Shown: positions 35,224 through 44,049 of the stretch, piece after piece
Position numbering within the stretch: the stretch's first letter is position 1
Layout of the letters: each line of letters opens with the position of its first letter
NCBI RefSeq assembly: GCF_021404465.1
Contig: NZ_JABFTT010000007.1
Location: 124,001-188,000, forward strand
Length of the DNA stretch: 64,000 nucleotides
Direction of reading: 5' to 3'
Source: Billgrantia zhangzhouensis
GTDB taxonomy: Bacteria > Pseudomonadota > Gammaproteobacteria > Pseudomonadales > Halomonadaceae
The notes under the pieces: model-generated
What the model was told of the DNA's origin: nothing
Databases searched by the model: none
What the model saw: the letters and a program-made list of their open reading frames with translations, nothing else
Program-made: the position numbers and the translations under genes

Positions 35224-36570
35224 TCAGGCCAGTACGGGCCGCACGGAGTCACCTCGTCCGATGCCGTAGTAGGCGAGCCCGGCGGCCTTGACGGTATCGG
35301 GTTGGAACAAATTACGGCCATCGACCAGCACCGGCTCCTCGAGCTTTTCGTAGAGTTCGGGGAAGTCGATGGTGCGGAAGGCCTTCCACTCGGTGCAGAT
35401 GACCAGCGCATGGGCGCCTTCCAAGGCGTCGTCACGCTGCTCGGCCAGCACCAGATCATCGCGCTCGCCGTAGATGCGGCGGCACTCGTCCGAAGCCTCC
35501 GGGTCGTAGGCCTGAACCCGCGCCCCGGCCTCCCACAGCGCTTCGATCAAGGTGCGGCTGGGTGCTTCGCGCATGTCGTCGGTGTTGGGCTTGAAGGCAA
35601 GCCCCCAAATAGCGATGGTCTTGCCCGCGAGCTGGCCGTCGAAGGCCTGGCAGAGCTTCTCGAACAGCTTGTTCTTCTGCCGGGCATTGACGCGCTCCAC
35701 TGCCTTGATCATCTCGGCGGGGTGCCCGATCTCCTCGGCGGTATGGGCCAGGGCCTTCACATCCTTGGGGAAGCAGGAACCGCCATAGCCGCAGCCGGGG
35801 TAGATGAAGCTGTAGCCGATACGCGGGTCGGAGCCAATGCCATGGCGCACCTCCTCGACATCGGCACCGAGACGCTCGGCCAGATTGGCGACTTCATTGA
35901 TGAAGCTGATCTTGGTTGCCAGCATGGCGTTGGCGGCGTACTTGGTCAGCTCGGCGCTGCGTACGCCCATGAACATCATCTTGTCTCGCTGGCGGTTGTA
36001 GGGCCCGTAGCATTCCAGCATGGCTTTCTTGACGCGCTCCGAGTCGGTGCCGACGACGATGCGCGAACCGCGCGAAAAGTCCTCGATAGCGGCCCCCTCC
36101 TTGAGGAATTCGGGGTTCGAACAGACATCGAACTCTAGGTTCAGGCCGCGCTTTTCCAGTTCAGCGGCAACGGTACGTTCCACCTTGCTGGCGGTTCCCA
36201 CCGGTACGGTGGATTTATCGACGACGATCTTGTCATCGTGCATGTGCTGACCGATGGTCTCGGCAACCTTGAGCACATACTTGAGGTCTGCGCTGCCATC
36301 CTCATCGGATGGCGTGCCCACGGCGATGAACTGGAGCAAGCCGAAGTCGACCGCCTTGGCAGCGTTGGTGGTGAACTCGATGCGGCCGGCGGCCTTGTTC
36401 TTTGCGATTAATTGCTCCAGGCCAGGCTCGTAGATGGGGACTTCGCCAGCGTTGAGGCGAGCCACCTTCGCCTCATCGACGTCCACGCACATGACCCGAT
36501 GGCCGACATCGGCCAGACAAGCGCCGGTTACCAGTCCCACATAGCCAGATCCGAAGATGGTGATCTTCAT
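35224..36570 (-). CDS. ugd: UDP-glucose 6-dehydrogenase
   Basis: A 448-residue NAD-dependent four-electron sugar-nucleotide dehydrogenase. It begins [20 protein letters not shown], then [11 protein letters not shown] and [14 protein letters not shown] (catalytic lysine), and has the catalytic cysteine in [29 protein letters not shown] follows. These residues match bacterial Ugd/TuaD; GDP-mannose dehydrogenase AlgD usually has GGSCLPKD and a different N-terminus. It is the first gene of the operon and would supply UDP-glucuronate to the Alg8-like synthase 9 bases downstream. A GDP-mannose substrate cannot be fully excluded by eye. The 360 bases upstream hold the operon promoter. Confidence 0.88.
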   Translation of the reverse strand: MKITIFGSGYVGLVTGACLADVGHRVMCVDVDEAKVARLNAGEVPIYEPGLEQLIAKNKAAGRIEFTTNAAKAVDFGLLQFIAVGTPSDEDGSADLKYVLKVAETIGQHMHDDKIVVDKSTVPVGTASKVERTVAAELEKRGLNLEFDVCSNPEFLKEGAAIEDFSRGSRIVVGTDSERVKKAMLECYGPYNRQRDKMMFMGVRSAELTKYAANAMLATKISFINEVANLAERLGADVEEVRHGIGSDPRIGYSFIYPGCGYGGSCFPKDVKALAHTAEEIGHPAEMIKAVERVNARQKNKLFEKLCQAFDGQLAGKTIAIWGLAFKPNTDDMREAPSRTLIEALWEAGARVQAYDPEASDECRRIYGERDDLVLAEQRDDALEGAHALVICTEWKAFRTIDFPELYEKLEEPVLVDGRNLFQPDTVKAAGLAYYGIGRGDSVRPVLA

Positions 36571-36929
36571 GGTCGTCGTCGCTCCTTGCTGATTGGGCCC
36601 TGTTCATCCAATCAACGCCTCTGCGCCGGTAGTAACCGACGCTGATGGCGAGTAGGGCCAGTTGGCTTCGTTAGCGTGCCATACGGTACGCAACATCCAC
36701 GCCAACTGAAAAAGACACTTTTCAGTCAGTGAGTTAGAGAGGATTGGAGGGATTGCTGAAGTTCGCTACGGCATCATTCTGTCGCCAATAAGTGACATAT
36801 CGGACCCGAAGTTCTCTGAGCCTTTCAGATCAAAGGGTTGTACTGTCTCTTAATGGAGACAACATGGTTAGCCAAGAAGTAAATTAACGAATTGATTTGT
36901 TTTGGTGAGTGAGGATGGGTGTCGTTGGT
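36571..36929 (-). promoter_or_regulatory. Promoter and leader region of the polysaccharide operon
   Basis: An AT-rich 359-base gap with no gene. Read toward ugd it has two GAACTT boxes (AAGTTC on the plus strand at 36759-36764 and 36809-36814), exactly 50 bases apart. GAACTT is the -35 of AlgU/RpoE-type promoters, though no good -10 (TCTGA) follows at 16-17 bases. Inverted repeats are CAGTTGGC/GCCAACTG (36659-36666, 36701-36708), ACTGAAAA/TTTTCAGT (36705-36726) and TGTCTC/GAGACA (36844-36861). It also contains the end of the RimK-like transcription unit. Start sites cannot be fixed by eye. Confidence 0.4.
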
Positions 36930-38438
36930 TTAGCGGGCTCCCTCCGTCCTGGCCGCGACCCGCGCTTCCATGCGAGTCAAAAAGACCGCCATGATGCGCT
37001 CGTAGAGCTGGCGCCCGAGCACGCTGTCCTCGATGCCGGCGTCGACATTGGGGTTGTCGTTCACCTCGATGACGACGACGCGATCCTTGGTCTGTTTGAG
37101 ATCCACACCATAGAGCCCGCGGCCGATCAGGCGAGTGGCCTTGAGTGCCGCCCGGATGACGACAGGTGGCACCTCGGCGGGATCGTGGGTAGTGAAGTCG
37201 CCGCTCTTCACCCGTGCGCCTGAATGGTCATAGATTTGCCAATGCCCGCGAGCCATGTAGTAGCGGCTGGCGAACAGCACCTGCCCATCCAGAACACCGA
37301 TACGCCAGTCGTACTCGGTTGGCAGCCACTCCTGCAGCAGCAGCAGAGCGGAGTCCTCGAACAGGCGCCGGGCCTCACGCTCTAGCTGCTCCAGCGATTC
37401 GACCTTGACCACGCCGCGGGAGAAGGAACCGTCGGGAATCTTCAATACCAGAGGGAAGCTCAGGCCGGCGATGCGCTCGGCGAGCGGGCGACGATCGCGG
37501 CGCTTGAGCAGTACGCCTTCCGGCGCCGGTACGCCGCGGGCGCGCAGCAGTGCATGCAGGTATACCTTGTTGGTGCAACGCAGGATGTCGCGTGGCGTAT
37601 CGATCACCATCACCCCCTCATGCTCGGCCAGGCGGGCCATACGGTAGGTGTGATGGTCCAGCGCCGTGGTCTCGCGGATGAAGAGCCCATCGAACTCGGC
37701 CAGCCGCCCCGCATCGCGTCGAGTGATCAGCGAGACGTCGATACCCAGCTTGCGGCCGGCACGGATGAAGGCCTTGAGCGCGCTCTTGTTGCTCGGCGGC
37801 ATGGCCTCCTTGGGGTCGATCAGAATGGCCAGGTCGAAGCGGTAGCGACGGCGTGCCTTGGGCGTGCGCCATACCTTGCGCGAGTGGCGATTGAGGGCAG
37901 AGGCGAAGAGATCCTGTTCCTCGGCGTTGAGGTCACGAAGGTGGATTAGCTTGAGTCGGGCCAGCCGCCACAGATCGTGGCGCCGCACCAGGCGTGCTTC
38001 CAGCAGGGGACACGGCAAGCGTTCGAAGAGCTTGCGCGCCAACCGGGCAAGTTCGGGTTCTCGACACTCGCCGAACAACACGCGCAGCGTCACGCTGTCG
38101 CCGGCCAGGCGTCCCTGGCGTGCCAGTTCGCCAAGCAGCGGTGCCAGCGTATCCAACTGCAGATCGACCAGGACCTTGCGCGATAGCTCGTTGAGCGTTT
38201 CGACGCTCGGCAGCACGCGCTGACCGCGGGCCTGGGCGAGCAGCGAGACATAATAGCCGGTACCCAGGTAATCGAGTTCGCCGCACAGGTTGATCACGTG
38301 GGTGCTGCGATCCTGGTCGGCGGCCGCGCGATGACGCCGGTCCAGGGCCAGGAAATCATTCGCGCTGATCAGGTCTTCGGAAGGGTAGTAGGGCTGCCAG
38401 TCTTCCTGCCGATCGATGACGATGCGCAAAGGGCACAT
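36930..38438 (-). CDS. RimK-family ATP-grasp ligase with N-terminal RLAN domain
   Basis: A 502-residue protein. The N-terminal part (about 1-190) matches the RimK-like ATP-grasp N-terminal domain (YYPSEDLISANDFLAL, VINLCGELDYLGTGYYVSLLAEARG-like). The ATP-grasp domain covers about 290-490 (LVLKIPDGSFSRGVVKVES, LLQEWLPTEYDWRIGVLDG, YGVDLKQTKDRVVVIEVNDNPNVDAG with the metal-binding E-x-N). Such proteins join an amino acid to a carboxylate; the substrate of this subgroup is unknown. The start at MCPLRIVIDRQ is chosen over a 47-residue upstream extension. It is divergent from a GNAT gene, a pairing often seen for this subfamily. Confidence 0.82.
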   Translation of the reverse strand: MCPLRIVIDRQEDWQPYYPSEDLISANDFLALDRRHRAAADQDRSTHVINLCGELDYLGTGYYVSLLAQARGQRVLPSVETLNELSRKVLVDLQLDTLAPLLGELARQGRLAGDSVTLRVLFGECREPELARLARKLFERLPCPLLEARLVRRHDLWRLARLKLIHLRDLNAEEQDLFASALNRHSRKVWRTPKARRRYRFDLAILIDPKEAMPPSNKSALKAFIRAGRKLGIDVSLITRRDAGRLAEFDGLFIRETTALDHHTYRMARLAEHEGVMVIDTPRDILRCTNKVYLHALLRARGVPAPEGVLLKRRDRRPLAERIAGLSFPLVLKIPDGSFSRGVVKVESLEQLEREARRLFEDSALLLLQEWLPTEYDWRIGVLDGQVLFASRYYMARGHWQIYDHSGARVKSGDFTTHDPAEVPPVVIRAALKATRLIGRGLYGVDLKQTKDRVVVIEVNDNPNVDAGIEDSVLGRQLYERIMAVFLTRMEARVAARTEGAR

Positions 38439-38621
38439 GGGCGAGTTCCGTTCGAGTGTGAGAGGCGGCTTGGTGCCGTTGGATGCGGCCAGCATGCCGC
38501 TGCATCTCGCAGTCGACAAGCGCCTCGACAGGTGAAATGATTTCATGACGGGCGACCCAATCGTCGTTGGTATGGTCATCGCCCCGTTGCCACATCGCTG
38601 CAGTCAGCCCCGGAGAATTCA

Positions 38622-39095
38622 ATGAACGTCACCCTGCGCCAGGCCCATCCGCAGGATCTGGGCGCACTCTATCGCCTGGAGCAGGTGGCCTTCAGCAGCG
38701 ATCGCTTCAGTCGTCGACAGCTATGGCACCTGTTGAATCGCGCTCATGCCGAGACTCTCGTCGCCGATGACGAGGAGCGACTGATGGGATACGGCACCCT
38801 GTTGTTCCGGCGTGGTAGCCGCCGTGCCCGGCTCTATTCGTTCTGCGTGCATCCGCAAGCGCGTGGCAGCGGGTTGGGGCGCCAACTGCTCGAAGCCTTG
38901 GAGCGGGTCGCCATTCGCTACGATTGCACCGCGCTGGGCCTGGAGGTCCGGGTAGATAACCGTGCTGCCTTGGGGCTCTACCGGCGCATGGGCTTTCGCC
39001 TTGAGCGCTGGCTCGACGATTACTACGAGGATGGCTGCGCCGGCTGGCAAATGAACAAGCCGCTCGAGGCCTTGCCCGCCGAAACCCTGGCCTAG
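38622..39095 (+). CDS. GNAT-family N-acetyltransferase
   Basis: A 157-residue acetyltransferase with the coenzyme A pyrophosphate loop HPQARGSGLGRQLL near residue 85 and the C-terminal LGLYRRMGFR (RimI-like) near 128. It probably acetylates an amine of a protein or small molecule. The divergent RimK-family gene suggests joint action on the same substrate. It is not close enough to RimI itself to use that name. Confidence 0.8.
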   Translation: MNVTLRQAHPQDLGALYRLEQVAFSSDRFSRRQLWHLLNRAHAETLVADDEERLMGYGTLLFRRGSRRARLYSFCVHPQARGSGLGRQLLEALERVAIRYDCTALGLEVRVDNRAALGLYRRMGFRLERWLDDYYEDGCAGWQMNKPLEALPAETLA

Positions 39096-39158
39096 GCGCG
39101 CAGGGATCGATCGGGACTGGTAAACTTCCGGCATGTTTGGGCAAACAGGGACATCGCC

Positions 39159-39644
39159 ATGCCTTCTTTCGATATCGTTTCCGAATATGACAAGCATGAA
39201 GCCAGCAACGCCGTCGATCAGGCCAACCGTGAGATTCAGGGGCGCTTCGATTTCAAGGGCGTCAAGGCAAGCTTCGAACTGAATGGCGATACGGTGCTGC
39301 TGGAAGCCGAGGTCGACTTCCAGCTCAAGCAGATGCTCGACGTGCTGCGCAACCGGCTCATCGCTCGCGGCATTGATGCCCGCTGCATGGATGTGCAGGA
39401 GCCCGAGCTCTCCGGTGTCAGGGCCCGTCAGGAGGTCAAGCTCAAGCAGGGGCTCGAGCAGCCGGAGGCCAAGGACATCGTCAAGCGTATCAAGGACAGC
39501 AAGCTCAAGGTCCAGGCCCAGATCCAGGGCGAGAAGGTGCGTGTTACCGGCAAGAAGCGCGACGATCTGCAGGAGGTCATTGCCATGCTGCGCGGCGAAG
39601 GCGGTCCCGACCTGGCCCTTCAGTTCGATAATTTCCGTGACTGA
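39159..39644 (+). CDS. yajQ: YajQ-family nucleotide-binding protein
   Basis: A 161-residue protein of the YajQ/UPF0234 family, nearly full identity of length with E. coli YajQ. It begins [21 protein letters not shown] and ends [13 protein letters not shown]. Family members bind tRNA or nucleotides, and in Xanthomonas and Pseudomonas YajQ homologues are reported to bind c-di-GMP. Its nearness to the c-di-GMP-regulated polysaccharide operon may be coincidental. A terminator follows. Confidence 0.93.
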   Translation: MPSFDIVSEYDKHEASNAVDQANREIQGRFDFKGVKASFELNGDTVLLEAEVDFQLKQMLDVLRNRLIARGIDARCMDVQEPELSGVRARQEVKLKQGLEQPEAKDIVKRIKDSKLKVQAQIQGEKVRVTGKKRDDLQEVIAMLRGEGGPDLALQFDNFRD

Positions 39645-39663
39645 GCCTTTCGAGCATTGCGTC

Positions 39664-39690
39664 AGCTCGCCTTCGGGCGGGCTTTCTTTT
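39664..39690 (+). terminator. Intrinsic terminator after yajQ
   Basis: AGCTCGCC-TTCG-GGCGGGCT forms an 8-bp stem with one G-U pair and a UUCG tetraloop, followed by TTCTTTTT. It starts about 20 bases past the stop codon. Confidence 0.8.
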
Positions 39691-39800
39691 TACACAGTGC
39701 TTTTTTATGAAGAGGTCCATAGCCTTAGCCGATTGGCCTACCCGGAGGAGATGGGCTTCAATGGAAGCAGCAGCAAAGATGCCGAACCTGGAGTTCATGC

Positions 39801-40196
39801 ATGCATTCGCTTCGTCGCGCCCTTTATATCGCCCTGGCCTGGACCAGCTTCGCGTTCGGTGTGGTAGGCGTCTTCGTGCCGCTGATGCCGACGACCTGCT
39901 TCATGCTGCTGGCGGTATGGGCGGCCTCCCGTGGCTCGCCGCGTTTTGCCTCATGGATACGTGAACATCCACGTTTCGGCCCCACCGTGGTGGCTTGGGA
40001 GGGGGAGCGCGCCATACCCCGCCATGCCAAATGGATTGCCGGCGTGATGCTGGCCTTCTCGATTCTGGTGCTGGTGGTGACGCTCAGCGTGGTATGGCTG
40101 AAGCTGCTGTTGGTGTCTGGTCTGGCCTTGCTGGGGTTGTGGATCGTGACGCGGCCAGAGCCCGGCAGCGCAGCGGTGCGCCTGATACGGCGTTGA
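39801..40196 (+). CDS. ybaN: YbaN family (DUF454) inner membrane protein
   Basis: A 131-residue protein with membrane segments at about 5-45 (ALYIALAWTSFAFGVVGVFVPL..TTCFMLLAVWAA) and two more after residue 77 (VMLAFSILVLVVTLSVVW, LLLVSGLALLGLWIV). The family signature LPLMPTTPFLLLAxW-like is PLMPTTCFMLLAVWAA, followed by ASRGSPRFASWIREHPRFG. Function is unknown; E. coli YbaN belongs to the same family. It stands alone between yajQ and pepN on the same strand. Confidence 0.85.
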   Translation: MHSLRRALYIALAWTSFAFGVVGVFVPLMPTTCFMLLAVWAASRGSPRFASWIREHPRFGPTVVAWEGERAIPRHAKWIAGVMLAFSILVLVVTLSVVWLKLLLVSGLALLGLWIVTRPEPGSAAVRLIRR

Positions 40197-40268
40197 GGGC
40201 AAGCGCCTTTGAGGTTGGGGAGCCGGCAACCGTACAATGGGCATCGACCATGGACAGGAGCCATCCCG

Positions 40269-42902
40269 ATGTCTGAACCCAAGCCGACCCATCGCCACGA
40301 CTACCGGCCGCCCGCCTATCGTGTGTCTCATGTCGAGCTGACCTTCGAACTGGACCCCGCCGCGACCAGCGTCAAGGCGAGTCTGCAAATTGATCGCCAC
40401 CCGCAAAGCGAAGACGGCGCGCCACTGCAGCTCGATGGCGAGCAACTGATACTCAAGCGCATCGCCATCGATGGCCAGGCACTGGCCGACGACGAATACA
40501 CCTTGAGCGATACCGGACTGACCGTGCATAACCTGCCCGGTCGGTTCCGCCTGGACACTGAGGTGGAGATCGCGCCGCAGGAGAACACGGCGCTGGAAGG
40601 GCTCTATCTCTCCAACGGCATGTACTGCACCCAGTGCGAGGCCGAAGGATTCCGCCGCATCACCTACTACCCCGATCGTCCGGACGTGATGGCGACCTTT
40701 TCCACCACGGTGATCGGCGATCGGGCGAGCCTGCCGGTGCTACTTTCCAATGGCAACCCGGTAGAGCGGGGCGAGCTGCCCGGGGGGCGCCACTTCGTCA
40801 CCTGGAACGATCCCTTTCCCAAGCCCAGCTACCTGTTCGCCCTGGTGGGTGGCGATCTGCAGAAGGTGGAGGATCGCTTCGTCACCATGAGCGGACGCGA
40901 GGTCACGCTGCAGATCTGGGTCGAGGAGGAGAACCTGGGCAAGACCGACCACGCCATGGCCTCGCTCAAGCGTTCCATGCAGTGGGATGAAGAGACTTAC
41001 GGCCGCGAGTATGACCTCGACCTGTTCATGATCGTGGCGGTCAACGACTTCAACATGGGTGCCATGGAGAACAAGGGGCTCAACATCTTCAACTCGGCGG
41101 CGGTGTTGACCCATCCGCATACCGCCACCGATGCGACGTTCCAGCGGGTCGAGGGCATCGTCGCCCACGAGTATTTCCACAACTGGTCGGGCAACCGCGT
41201 CACCTGCCGCGACTGGTTCCAGCTGTCGCTGAAGGAGGGGTTCACCGTCTTTCGCGATCAGTGCTTCTCCGCCGACGTCAATTCGGCGGCGGTCAAGCGC
41301 ATCGAGGACGTTGCCTTCTTCCGCACCGCCCAGTTCGCCGAGGATGCCGGCCCCACCGCCCATCCGGTGCGCCCCGACCACTACATCGAGATCGGCAACT
41401 TCTATACCCTCACCATCTACGAGAAGGGTGCCGAGGTGGTACGCATGCTGAGCAACCTGGTGGGCTGGGAGGCCTTCCGCCGTGGCAGCGACCTCTACTT
41501 CGAGCGTTTCGACGGCCAGGCGGTGACCATCGAGGACTTCGTCGACTGCATGGCAGAAGCCTCAGGCCAGGACCTCTCCCAGTTCATGCTGTGGTACTCC
41601 CAGGCCGGCACGCCAGAGATCGATGCCTACGGCGAGTACGACTACACCAACGCGGCGTATCACCTGACCTTGCGCCAGCGTACACCGGCTACTCCCGGCC
41701 AGCCCGAGAAAAGCCCGCTGCACATTCCCATTCGCATGGGGTTGGTGGGTACCAAGACGGGGCGCGACCTTGCCCTGACGCTGGAGGGGGAGTCGCTCGA
41801 CGGCGATGGCGTGATCCACCTGCGCGAGGCGGAGCAGACCTTCGTCTTCACCGACGTGCCCGAAGCGCCGGTACCCTCGCTGCTGCGCGGCTTCTCGGCA
41901 CCGGTTCAGCTGCGCTTCCCCTATAGTCGCGAGGAGCTGGCCTTCCTGCTGGCCAACGATTCGGATGGCTTCAATCGCTGGGACGCCGGCCAACGCCTGG
42001 CAATGCTGGCGCTGGACGACCTGATCGCCGCCCATCGCAATGGCGTCGAGAAGGTCATGGACCCGCGCGTGGTCGAGGCGTTCCGCGCCCTGCTCGAGCG
42101 CGGCAGCGACGACAAGGCGGTGTTGGCCGAGATGCTGACGCTGCCTTCCGAGGCCTATATCGCCGAGCAGCAGCCGCTGGTCGACGTCGAGGCGATCCAC
42201 GCGGCACGCAACTTCGTCAAGCAGTCGCTGGCGGCGACGCTGCGCGATGACTTCCTGCGTGTCTATGAGCAGAACGTGAGCGATGAACCCTATGCCCCCG
42301 AGCCCGAGCAGATTGCTCGTCGCAGCCTGAAGAACGTGGCGCTCTCCTACCTGATGGCGATCGAGGACGAGCAGGGTATCGACATCGCTCGCCGGCAGTT
42401 CGAGGCCGACCACAACATGACCGACGTACGCCATGCGCTCACGCTGCTGACCCACAGCAGCCGCGACGACCTGGCGGCACCGGCCCTGCGTGCCTTCGGC
42501 GAGAAGTGGGCTCACGATACGCTGGTGATGGACCAGTGGTTCGCCATTCAGGTTACCCGGCCTCAGCCGGATGCGCTGGAGCGGGTCAAGCACCTGATGG
42601 CCCACCCGGCGTTCTCGCTGAAGAATCCCAACAAGGTCCGTGCCCTGATCGGTACCTTCGCCAACCAGAACCGGATCAACTTCCACCGCGCCGATGGCGA
42701 GGGTTACCGCCTGCTGGCCGACGTGGTGATCGAACTCAACCGGCTCAACCCCGAGATCGCCGCGCGCCTGGTCACGCCGCTCACTCGCTGGCAGCGCTTC
42801 GATGAATCGCGTCAGGAACTGATGAAGGGCGAACTCGAACGCATCCGCGCCGAGAAACTCTCGCCGAATGTGTATGAGGTGATCGAAAAAGCCCTTGCCT
42901 GA
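40269..42902 (+). CDS. pepN: Aminopeptidase N
   Basis: An 877-residue M1 zinc aminopeptidase. GAMENKGLNIF near residue 265 binds the substrate amino end, HEYFHNWSGNR (HExxH) near 300 binds zinc, and LKEGFTVFRDQ supplies the third ligand (E). The four-domain length fits E. coli PepN (870). It is the main broad-specificity cytoplasmic aminopeptidase. The start MSEPKPTHRH has GGAG upstream; a 20-codon upstream extension is not conserved. A bidirectional terminator follows. Confidence 0.97.
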   Translation: MSEPKPTHRHDYRPPAYRVSHVELTFELDPAATSVKASLQIDRHPQSEDGAPLQLDGEQLILKRIAIDGQALADDEYTLSDTGLTVHNLPGRFRLDTEVEIAPQENTALEGLYLSNGMYCTQCEAEGFRRITYYPDRPDVMATFSTTVIGDRASLPVLLSNGNPVERGELPGGRHFVTWNDPFPKPSYLFALVGGDLQKVEDRFVTMSGREVTLQIWVEEENLGKTDHAMASLKRSMQWDEETYGREYDLDLFMIVAVNDFNMGAMENKGLNIFNSAAVLTHPHTATDATFQRVEGIVAHEYFHNWSGNRVTCRDWFQLSLKEGFTVFRDQCFSADVNSAAVKRIEDVAFFRTAQFAEDAGPTAHPVRPDHYIEIGNFYTLTIYEKGAEVVRMLSNLVGWEAFRRGSDLYFERFDGQAVTIEDFVDCMAEASGQDLSQFMLWYSQAGTPEIDAYGEYDYTNAAYHLTLRQRTPATPGQPEKSPLHIPIRMGLVGTKTGRDLALTLEGESLDGDGVIHLREAEQTFVFTDVPEAPVPSLLRGFSAPVQLRFPYSREELAFLLANDSDGFNRWDAGQRLAMLALDDLIAAHRNGVEKVMDPRVVEAFRALLERGSDDKAVLAEMLTLPSEAYIAEQQPLVDVEAIHAARNFVKQSLAATLRDDFLRVYEQNVSDEPYAPEPEQIARRSLKNVALSYLMAIEDEQGIDIARRQFEADHNMTDVRHALTLLTHSSRDDLAAPALRAFGEKWAHDTLVMDQWFAIQVTRPQPDALERVKHLMAHPAFSLKNPNKVRALIGTFANQNRINFHRADGEGYRLLADVVIELNRLNPEIAARLVTPLTRWQRFDESRQELMKGELERIRAEKLSPNVYEVIEKALA

Positions 42903-42939
42903 GGAAAGGGCAATCGGAAATTTCGCCTTTCCTGATAAT

Positions 42940-42972
42940 AAAAAGTGCCGCCCTTGGAGCGGCGCTTTTTTT
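42940..42972. terminator. Bidirectional intrinsic terminator between pepN and the DUF1538 operon
   Basis: AAAAAGTGCCGC (42940-42951) pairs with GCGGCGCTTTTT (42959-42970) with one G-U pair, flanked by A- and T-runs on both sides. It serves pepN on the plus strand and the membrane-protein gene on the minus strand. Confidence 0.85.
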
Positions 42973-42980
42973 GGCTGGGC

Positions 42981-43268
42981 TTAATAGATGAGCCAGCTCA
43001 ACACCATCACCCCCAGCACCGCCCAGATCAGGGTGGCGACGATGCGTCGACGCAGCAGGGCGCGTAGGGCGAGATAGAGCAGCCACAGGCCGAGCAGCAG
43101 CACCGCCAGGCTGACCAGCGTGGGGGGGATGCCCAGCGCGTTGGCCAGGCCATCGAAAAAGCCCCGGGCGGAAGCTCCCAGGTTGTAGAAGAACAGAATC
43201 AGCAGGTCGACCACGAAGCGAATGATCTCGCCCAGGGTCTGGCCCAGCCAGGAAAAGAAATCTTGCAT
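42981..43268 (-). CDS. Small membrane protein, unknown function
   Basis: A 95-residue protein with three hydrophobic stretches: IIRFVVDLLILFFYN, LVSLAVLLLGLWLLYLALRA and VATLIWAVLGVMVLSWLIY. It starts with an amphipathic MQDFFSWLGQTLGE and has a basic loop RALLRRR before the last membrane helix. It is not recognised. It follows the CBS gene by 17 bases on the same strand, so it is probably the last member of the transporter operon. Confidence 0.7.
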   Translation of the reverse strand: MQDFFSWLGQTLGEIIRFVVDLLILFFYNLGASARGFFDGLANALGIPPTLVSLAVLLLGLWLLYLALRALLRRRIVATLIWAVLGVMVLSWLIY

Positions 43269-43285
43269 AAGCGGGTCCGGTCGGC

Positions 43286-43672
43286 TTACTCGATCATGTC
43301 GAGAACGGTGCCTACGATATCATCCATGGTGACCAAGCCCAGCAGCTTGTTGTCGTCGAGCACCAGCACCCGCTTGACCACGCTGTCGGTCATCAGGCTG
43401 GCCACATGGCGTACGTCGAGCGACTCACCTACGCCGATGGCGGGTTTGGCGCAGACGTCGTAGACGTTGATCAGGTCGATGTCGCCGTTTTCCGCGACGA
43501 TGGTCTTGAGGATATTGGTGTAGGTGATCAGCCCCCAGGCGTCATGGGGATCCTGCTGCTCCACCACCAGGCTCTTGAGGTTGTGGCGCTTCATCAGGCT
43601 CAGCGCATCGCGCAGGGTGGCAAAAGGCGAAACCGTTACCACGTCGCGGTTCATGATGTCCTTGACCAGCAT
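43286..43672 (-). CDS. CBS domain-pair protein
   Basis: A 128-residue stand-alone Bateman module. CBS1 (residues about 3-58) is VKDIMNRDVVTVSPFATLRDALSLM with LKSLVVE, and CBS2 (about 72-125) is VYDVCAKPAIGVGESLDVRHVASLM followed by VKRVLVLDDNKLLGLVTMDDIVG. CBS pairs bind adenine nucleotides or related ligands and regulate a partner. It lies 26 bases after the P-II-like gene and in one operon with the DUF1538 transporter, so I infer that it senses energy or nucleotide state for the transporter. Confidence 0.85.
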   Translation of the reverse strand: MLVKDIMNRDVVTVSPFATLRDALSLMKRHNLKSLVVEQQDPHDAWGLITYTNILKTIVAENGDIDLINVYDVCAKPAIGVGESLDVRHVASLMTDSVVKRVLVLDDNKLLGLVTMDDIVGTVLDMIE

Positions 43673-43698
43673 CTGGTTCTCTCCGTCAATCCACTCGT

Positions 43699-44049
43699 TC
43701 AAACATCTTGTCTGAGTCGCTCTTCGAAGCGCTTGACCTGCGCCATGTCGATGCCTCCTAGGTGCTCCACCGGCAACGTCATCACCAGCCCCCGCGAGTC
43801 CTCGCCGGTCGGGTTGAGCACCTGGCGTATTGCCTTGAGCACTCTCAGCGAGAGACTCTTCTCCAGCGTCAGCAGCATGATGCTCTGGCTGCCCTCGTAG
43901 GTCAGCCCGAAAAAAGTCTTCTTGCGTTCGCCACCAATGCCACGGCCGGTCATCAGAGTCATGCCGACTGCCCCGGCCTCGGTCGCGGCGTCGATGCATT
44001 CCTGCTCGAGATCTTCCGGCACGATGGCGACCAACAGCGAAAACTTCAT
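43699..44049 (-). CDS. P-II-like nitrogen-regulator-fold protein
   Basis: A 116-residue protein with a ferredoxin-like P-II fold. It begins MKFSLLVAIVPEDLEQECIDAATEAGAVGMTLMTGRG and continues GGERKKTFFGLTYEGSQSIMLL. The loop between strands lacks the uridylylated tyrosine context of GlnB/GlnK. It overlaps the DUF1538 gene by four bases (ATGA), which strongly couples it to that transporter, much as GlnK is coupled to AmtB. Ligand unknown; adenine nucleotides are plausible for this superfamily. Confidence 0.8.
   Translation of the reverse strand: MKFSLLVAIVPEDLEQECIDAATEAGAVGMTLMTGRGIGGERKKTFFGLTYEGSQSIMLLTLEKSLSLRVLKAIRQVLNPTGEDSRGLVMTLPVEHLGGIDMAQVKRFEERLRQDV

Noticed and set aside
35224..36570. 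Calling the dehydrogenase AlgD because of the alginate-like neighbours
   Set aside because: N-terminus and cysteine motif (GGSCFPKDV) fit UDP-glucose dehydrogenase better than GDP-mannose dehydrogenase; context alone is not enough.
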